Positions 14,535 to 17,069 of a DNA stretch of 17,069 nt are shown piece by piece. Within the stretch, counting starts at the first letter, position 1. Each line of letters begins with the position of its first letter. Under the pieces are notes generated by a model. It was given only the letters and a program-made list of their open reading frames with translations. It was not told the origin of the DNA and did not search any database. Made by a program: the position numbers and the translations under genes. This DNA is from Pseudomonadota bacterium (lineage in GTDB: Bacteria > Pseudomonadota > Alphaproteobacteria > Rhizobiales > Xanthobacteraceae): positions 1-17,069 of the forward strand of contig JAFAFP010000033.1 of the NCBI GenBank assembly GCA_023423415.1, read 5' to 3'.

Positions 14535-15428
14535 CTATTCCGCGGCTGCGACCTCTGCAGCCAGTCGCGTGCGCAAGGTTAAGGGAATCTCAGAAGGTGT
14601 GTTGACGACGGTGACGCCTGCTGCCTCCAATGCTGCGCGCTTACTTGAGTAGCTGCCGGCGTTTCCGGTCACGATCGCACCCGCGTGTCCCATCTTCTTG
14701 CCGGGCGGCGATGAGCGACCCGCGATAAATGCGACGACAGGCCGGCGCATTGTTGCCGCGTACGCTGCAGCCTGTTCTTCCATGTTGCCGCCGATCTCGC
14801 CAACCATGACGACGGCGCGTGTTCGCGGATCGCAGTCCAGTGCTTCAAGCGCGTCGCGAGTCGTGGTGCCAATCATCGGATCGCCGCCAATCCCGAGAAA
14901 TGCCGATTGGCCGATTCCGGAGCGCGTGAGATTGAGGCAAACCAGCGTGCCGAGGCTTCCGGAGCGCGAAATCACCCCGACATTTCCGGGCTGAAAGATG
15001 TTCGTGTTGTGCCCCGGCATGATTCCGACGAATCCTTCGCCAGGCGTCACGAGTCCTGCGGTGTTGGGACCGACGATGCGCGTGCCGTGCCGCTTCGCAG
15101 CCTCGTGGATCGCCATCACATCGAAGGCTGGAATATGTTCGGTGAGGATGACGACCATCTTGGCGCCAGCCTCAATGGCATCGAGGGCCGCATCCTTCGC
15201 CATCGCCGGCGGAATGAACATGACGGCGATGTCGAATGGGGCCTGCGCCATCGCCTGCTGCGCTGATGCAAAGACCGGTACACCGATATGCGTCTCGCCC
15301 GCGCGCTTGGGATTGACGCCGGCCACAACGCGGGTACCGCACGCCATCATTTTTTCGGTCCAGAAGGTACCCTGTTTGCCGGTGATGCCCTGGACCAGCA
15401 CCCGATGGGTTTGACGGTAGATGATCAT
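14535..15428 (-). CDS. SucD-like alpha subunit of an ADP-forming acid:CoA ligase (putative sulfoacetate-CoA ligase)
   Basis: A 297-residue protein like the alpha subunit of succinyl-CoA synthetase, which binds CoA and carries the phospho-histidine. CoA-binding motif VLVQGITGKQGTFWTEKM (10-27); GVNPKRAG (37-44); VGPNTAGLV; VISRSGSLGTL (152-162, the usual RSGTLTYE is changed); VGEIGGNMEE (209-218); active His248 in KKMGHAGAIV. Thus catalytic steps should be intact, while residues around the acid site differ from SucD. The ATG at 15428 overlaps the sucC-like stop (ATGA). A frame extends to 15578 but would lie inside the upstream gene. Context with xsc and a SauS-like gene suggests sulfoacetate as the acid; succinate or malate ligases are the alternatives. 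Confidence 0.92.
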   Translation of the reverse strand: MIIYRQTHRVLVQGITGKQGTFWTEKMMACGTRVVAGVNPKRAGETHIGVPVFASAQQAMAQAPFDIAVMFIPPAMAKDAALDAIEAGAKMVVILTEHIPAFDVMAIHEAAKRHGTRIVGPNTAGLVTPGEGFVGIMPGHNTNIFQPGNVGVISRSGSLGTLVCLNLTRSGIGQSAFLGIGGDPMIGTTTRDALEALDCDPRTRAVVMVGEIGGNMEEQAAAYAATMRRPVVAFIAGRSSPPGKKMGHAGAIVTGNAGSYSSKRAALEAAGVTVVNTPSEIPLTLRTRLAAEVAAAE

Positions 15429-16552
15429 CGGGCTGCCTCCACGGCTGCTTTCACAGCGTCTTCCATCAGCGCATAGGGCTCGATGCCGAGCCGATCGCGT
15501 ACAAGCCTGACGGCCTCGTCCTCGCCGGTGCCGTGAATGCTGAAGAACACCGGTATGGCTGGATTGAGCGATTGCCATGCTTTGACGACGCCATCAGCCA
15601 TCACGTCGGTGCGCGCAAAGGCGCCACAGAAATTGACCACCAGGCTCTTCACACCAGGGTTGGAAAGCACGAGCTTCAAGGCGGGTTCGGCTTTGGTGTA
15701 GGCCTCGCCGCCGATTTCAAGGAAATTGGCCGGACGACCGCCGAAATGGCTGATCACGTCCATGGTCGTCATCGTCAACCCGGCGCCATTGGCAAGAACG
15801 CCGACATTTCCGTCCAGCTGGATGAACTTCAAGCCGTTTGCGGAGCCGATTCGCTCAAGCTCCGTCTGTTTTTCGCGCGCCGCAGAATGCGGCAGATCGC
15901 CTTGACGAAAGGCTGCAGCGTCGTCGAGCGTCAGCTTGCAATCGAGAGCTACGATGCGCCCATCCTCGAGCAGAGCGAGCGGATTGATTTCGAGAAGTTC
16001 GGCGTCGTATGTCACTGCAGCGCGATACAGCGCCTGGAGGATTTCTGCGATTTTCTCCTCCGCGTCGCCAAGGTCGAGATCGCGCACAAGGAGCCGAGCC
16101 TCCTCTGGCTCGAGGCCCTGGTCGAGATCCACGGGAAGACGGCGCAATGCGTCAGGCCGGGTCGCGGTCACTTCTTCGATATCCATGCCGCCTTCGGTCG
16201 AAAACAGAATGAGCGGCTTACGCGCGGCGACGTCGTGAATCACGGCGGCGTAAAATTCCCGTGCGATATTGGCGCGCTCTTCGATCAGCACTTTTTCGAC
16301 GATATGTCCGTCAATGTTCATGCCAAGGATATCAGCGGCGCGCGCTTCAGTGTCTTTCGCGGTATCGGCCGGCTTGATTCCACCCGCCTTACCGCGCTTG
16401 CCCGTGGGCACCTGCGCCTTGACCACACAGGGACCAATTTCATTGAAGGCCAGCGCTGCTTCCTGCGGGGTCTTGCACAAGTACCCACGCGGGATTGGCA
16501 CGCCGGCAGGCGTCAGGACTTCCTCTTTTGCCGCGTATTCTTCGAAATTCAT
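15425..16552 (-). CDS. SucC-like beta subunit of an ADP-forming acid:CoA ligase (putative sulfoacetate-CoA ligase)
   Basis: A 375-residue ATP-grasp protein like the beta subunit of succinyl-CoA or malate-CoA ligase. N-terminal NFEEYAAKEEVLTPAGVPIP; nucleotide loop VVKAQVPTGKRGKAGGIK (43-60); Mg-site ELLEINPLAL (185-194); C-terminal NGAGLTMTTMDVISHFGG (255-272) and PANFLEIGG (274-282). Two places that are nearly invariant in SucC are changed: NIFGG-RCD reads NFCGAFARTD (307-316), and the VRLEGTN-type loop reads FSIHGTGED (337-345). These contact the acid-binding region in the family, so another acid is likely. GGGAG lies 6 nt before the ATG. It follows the SauS-like gene by 47 nt and overlaps the alpha subunit gene by 4 nt. 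Confidence 0.92.
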   Translation of the reverse strand: MNFEEYAAKEEVLTPAGVPIPRGYLCKTPQEAALAFNEIGPCVVKAQVPTGKRGKAGGIKPADTAKDTEARAADILGMNIDGHIVEKVLIEERANIAREFYAAVIHDVAARKPLILFSTEGGMDIEEVTATRPDALRRLPVDLDQGLEPEEARLLVRDLDLGDAEEKIAEILQALYRAAVTYDAELLEINPLALLEDGRIVALDCKLTLDDAAAFRQGDLPHSAAREKQTELERIGSANGLKFIQLDGNVGVLANGAGLTMTTMDVISHFGGRPANFLEIGGEAYTKAEPALKLVLSNPGVKSLVVNFCGAFARTDVMADGVVKAWQSLNPAIPVFFSIHGTGEDEAVRLVRDRLGIEPYALMEDAVKAAVEAAR

Positions 16553-16599
16553 CCTGGTCTCCCTGCCGGATTAGATAGATTGCTGCCGGACGGCCGATG

Positions 16600-17069
16600 T
16601 CACATGCCCACCTTGTCCCAATGCGGACCGAACAATTCCCGCTCGCTTGGTTTGTCTTCGGGGATCACGGTCACGAGATGGGTGATATTGAGGAAATGTC
16701 GGTAGCTGAGGTTTTCGGAGATCGAGTTCTTTTGCCAAGATCCGCAACCCATGCTGAGGGTAAAGCCGAGACCGGAATCGAAACCGCCTCCATTGCCGAA
16801 GGTGTGAGCGAAGTTCACCAGCACGCGCACCACATCGAGATCTTCAGCAAGCTCTCGCGCACGATCCGTGTCACGTGTGTGGATTCCACATGAATGTCCC
16901 TTGCCCTGATAGTCTAGGATTGCGCGCACTTTATCTTTGGCTGCCGCAAAATCGCTTGCGCGATAGACGGTCAGCACAAGCGCGAGCTTCTCGCCTGAGA
17001 ACGGATGCTCACGTCCGATTCCTGTTTCTTCCACCATAAAGAAACGCGCGCCTTCGGCCTGCGCAGGCA
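16600..17069 (-). CDS. sauS: CoA-acylating aldehyde dehydrogenase, SauS-like (C-terminal part, cut by window edge)
   Basis: The frame enters from the right edge with no start in view; the last 156 codons are present. The fragment begins PAQAEGARFFMVEETGIG and contains HSCGIHTRDTDRARELA, RVLVNFAHTFGNGGGF and SMGCGSWQKNSISENLSYRH, the C-terminal signature of EutE/SauS-type NAD(P)-dependent acylating aldehyde dehydrogenases. The catalytic cysteine lies in the missing part. SauS reduces sulfoacetyl-CoA to sulfoacetaldehyde in Cupriavidus necator. Position upstream of an acid:CoA ligase and of xsc fits that step; an acetaldehyde or propionaldehyde dehydrogenase is the alternative by sequence alone. 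Confidence 0.88.
   Translation of the reverse strand, partial: PAQAEGARFFMVEETGIGREHPFSGEKLALVLTVYRASDFAAAKDKVRAILDYQGKGHSCGIHTRDTDRARELAEDLDVVRVLVNFAHTFGNGGGFDSGLGFTLSMGCGSWQKNSISENLSYRHFLNITHLVTVIPEDKPSERELFGPHWDKVGM

Noticed and set aside
15429..15578. Longer start for the sucD-like gene
   Set aside because: The extra 50 residues lie in the upstream sucC-like coding sequence; the ATGA overlap at 15425-15428 is the usual coupled start.
13428..16552. Reading the SucCD-like pair as the TCA-cycle succinyl-CoA synthetase
   Set aside because: TCA sucCD normally sits with mdh or sucAB; here the pair is coupled to an exporter and xsc, and the beta-subunit acid-site motifs deviate. Kept as an alternative in the entries only.
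15533..16705. Plus-strand frame of 390 codons over the sucC-like gene
   Set aside because: Longer than the real gene but antisense to intact ATP-grasp motifs; composition and lack of family match mark it as a shadow.
1..17069. CRISPR array, insertion sequence, prophage or toxin-antitoxin module
   Set aside because: No regularly spaced repeats, transposase, integrase or phage-type protein is seen; the XRE gene has no adjacent toxin-like partner.

Overview
The window looks like a chromosomal segment of an alphaproteobacterium, most likely of the order Hyphomicrobiales (Bradyrhizobium/Xanthobacteraceae-like). The grounds are the G+C-rich coding sequence, the protein family types (UdgX, the Ala/Arg-rich small channel-like protein, UPF0324 exporter, TRAP and Xsc sequences) and the tRNA sequence. 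This is inference from sequence character; I could not run a search.

Left part (1-5504), mixed housekeeping genes. On the plus strand come a small two-helix membrane protein with a degenerate potassium-channel-like pore, a YciA-like acyl-CoA thioesterase and a diacylglycerol-kinase-family lipid kinase. Converging on them is a minus-strand UdgX-type uracil-DNA glycosylase whose C-terminal tail is out of frame. Then follow an ACMSD/gamma-resorcylate-decarboxylase-type amidohydrolase (+), a small XRE-type regulator (-), a secreted lytic transglycosylase (+) and a CAT-anticodon tRNA (5429-5504).

Right part (5689-17069), a C2-sulfonate catabolic locus. One minus-strand group encodes a GMC-family alcohol dehydrogenase, then a complete TRAP transporter (DctP, DctQ, DctM), with a perfect 10-bp hairpin between dctP and dctQ. 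An IclR-type regulator is divergent from this group, and a 19-bp near-palindrome lies between them. A second minus-strand group, entering from beyond the right edge, encodes a CoA-acylating aldehyde dehydrogenase (C-terminal part only, SauS-like), a two-subunit succinyl-CoA-synthetase-like acid:CoA ligase, a UPF0324/YeiH putative sulfite/sulfate exporter and sulfoacetaldehyde acetyltransferase (Xsc).

Proposed logic. Xsc is the secure anchor. Two feeder routes to sulfoacetaldehyde seem to be encoded side by side: isethionate, imported by the TRAP system and oxidised by the GMC dehydrogenase (the IseJ role), and sulfoacetate, activated to sulfoacetyl-CoA by the ADP-forming-type ligase and reduced by the SauS-like enzyme. 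Xsc then yields acetyl phosphate and sulfite, and the exporter would remove sulfite or sulfate. No phosphate acetyltransferase and no taurine genes are seen in the window. The substrate assignments of the transporter, dehydrogenase and ligase are inferred from gene context.
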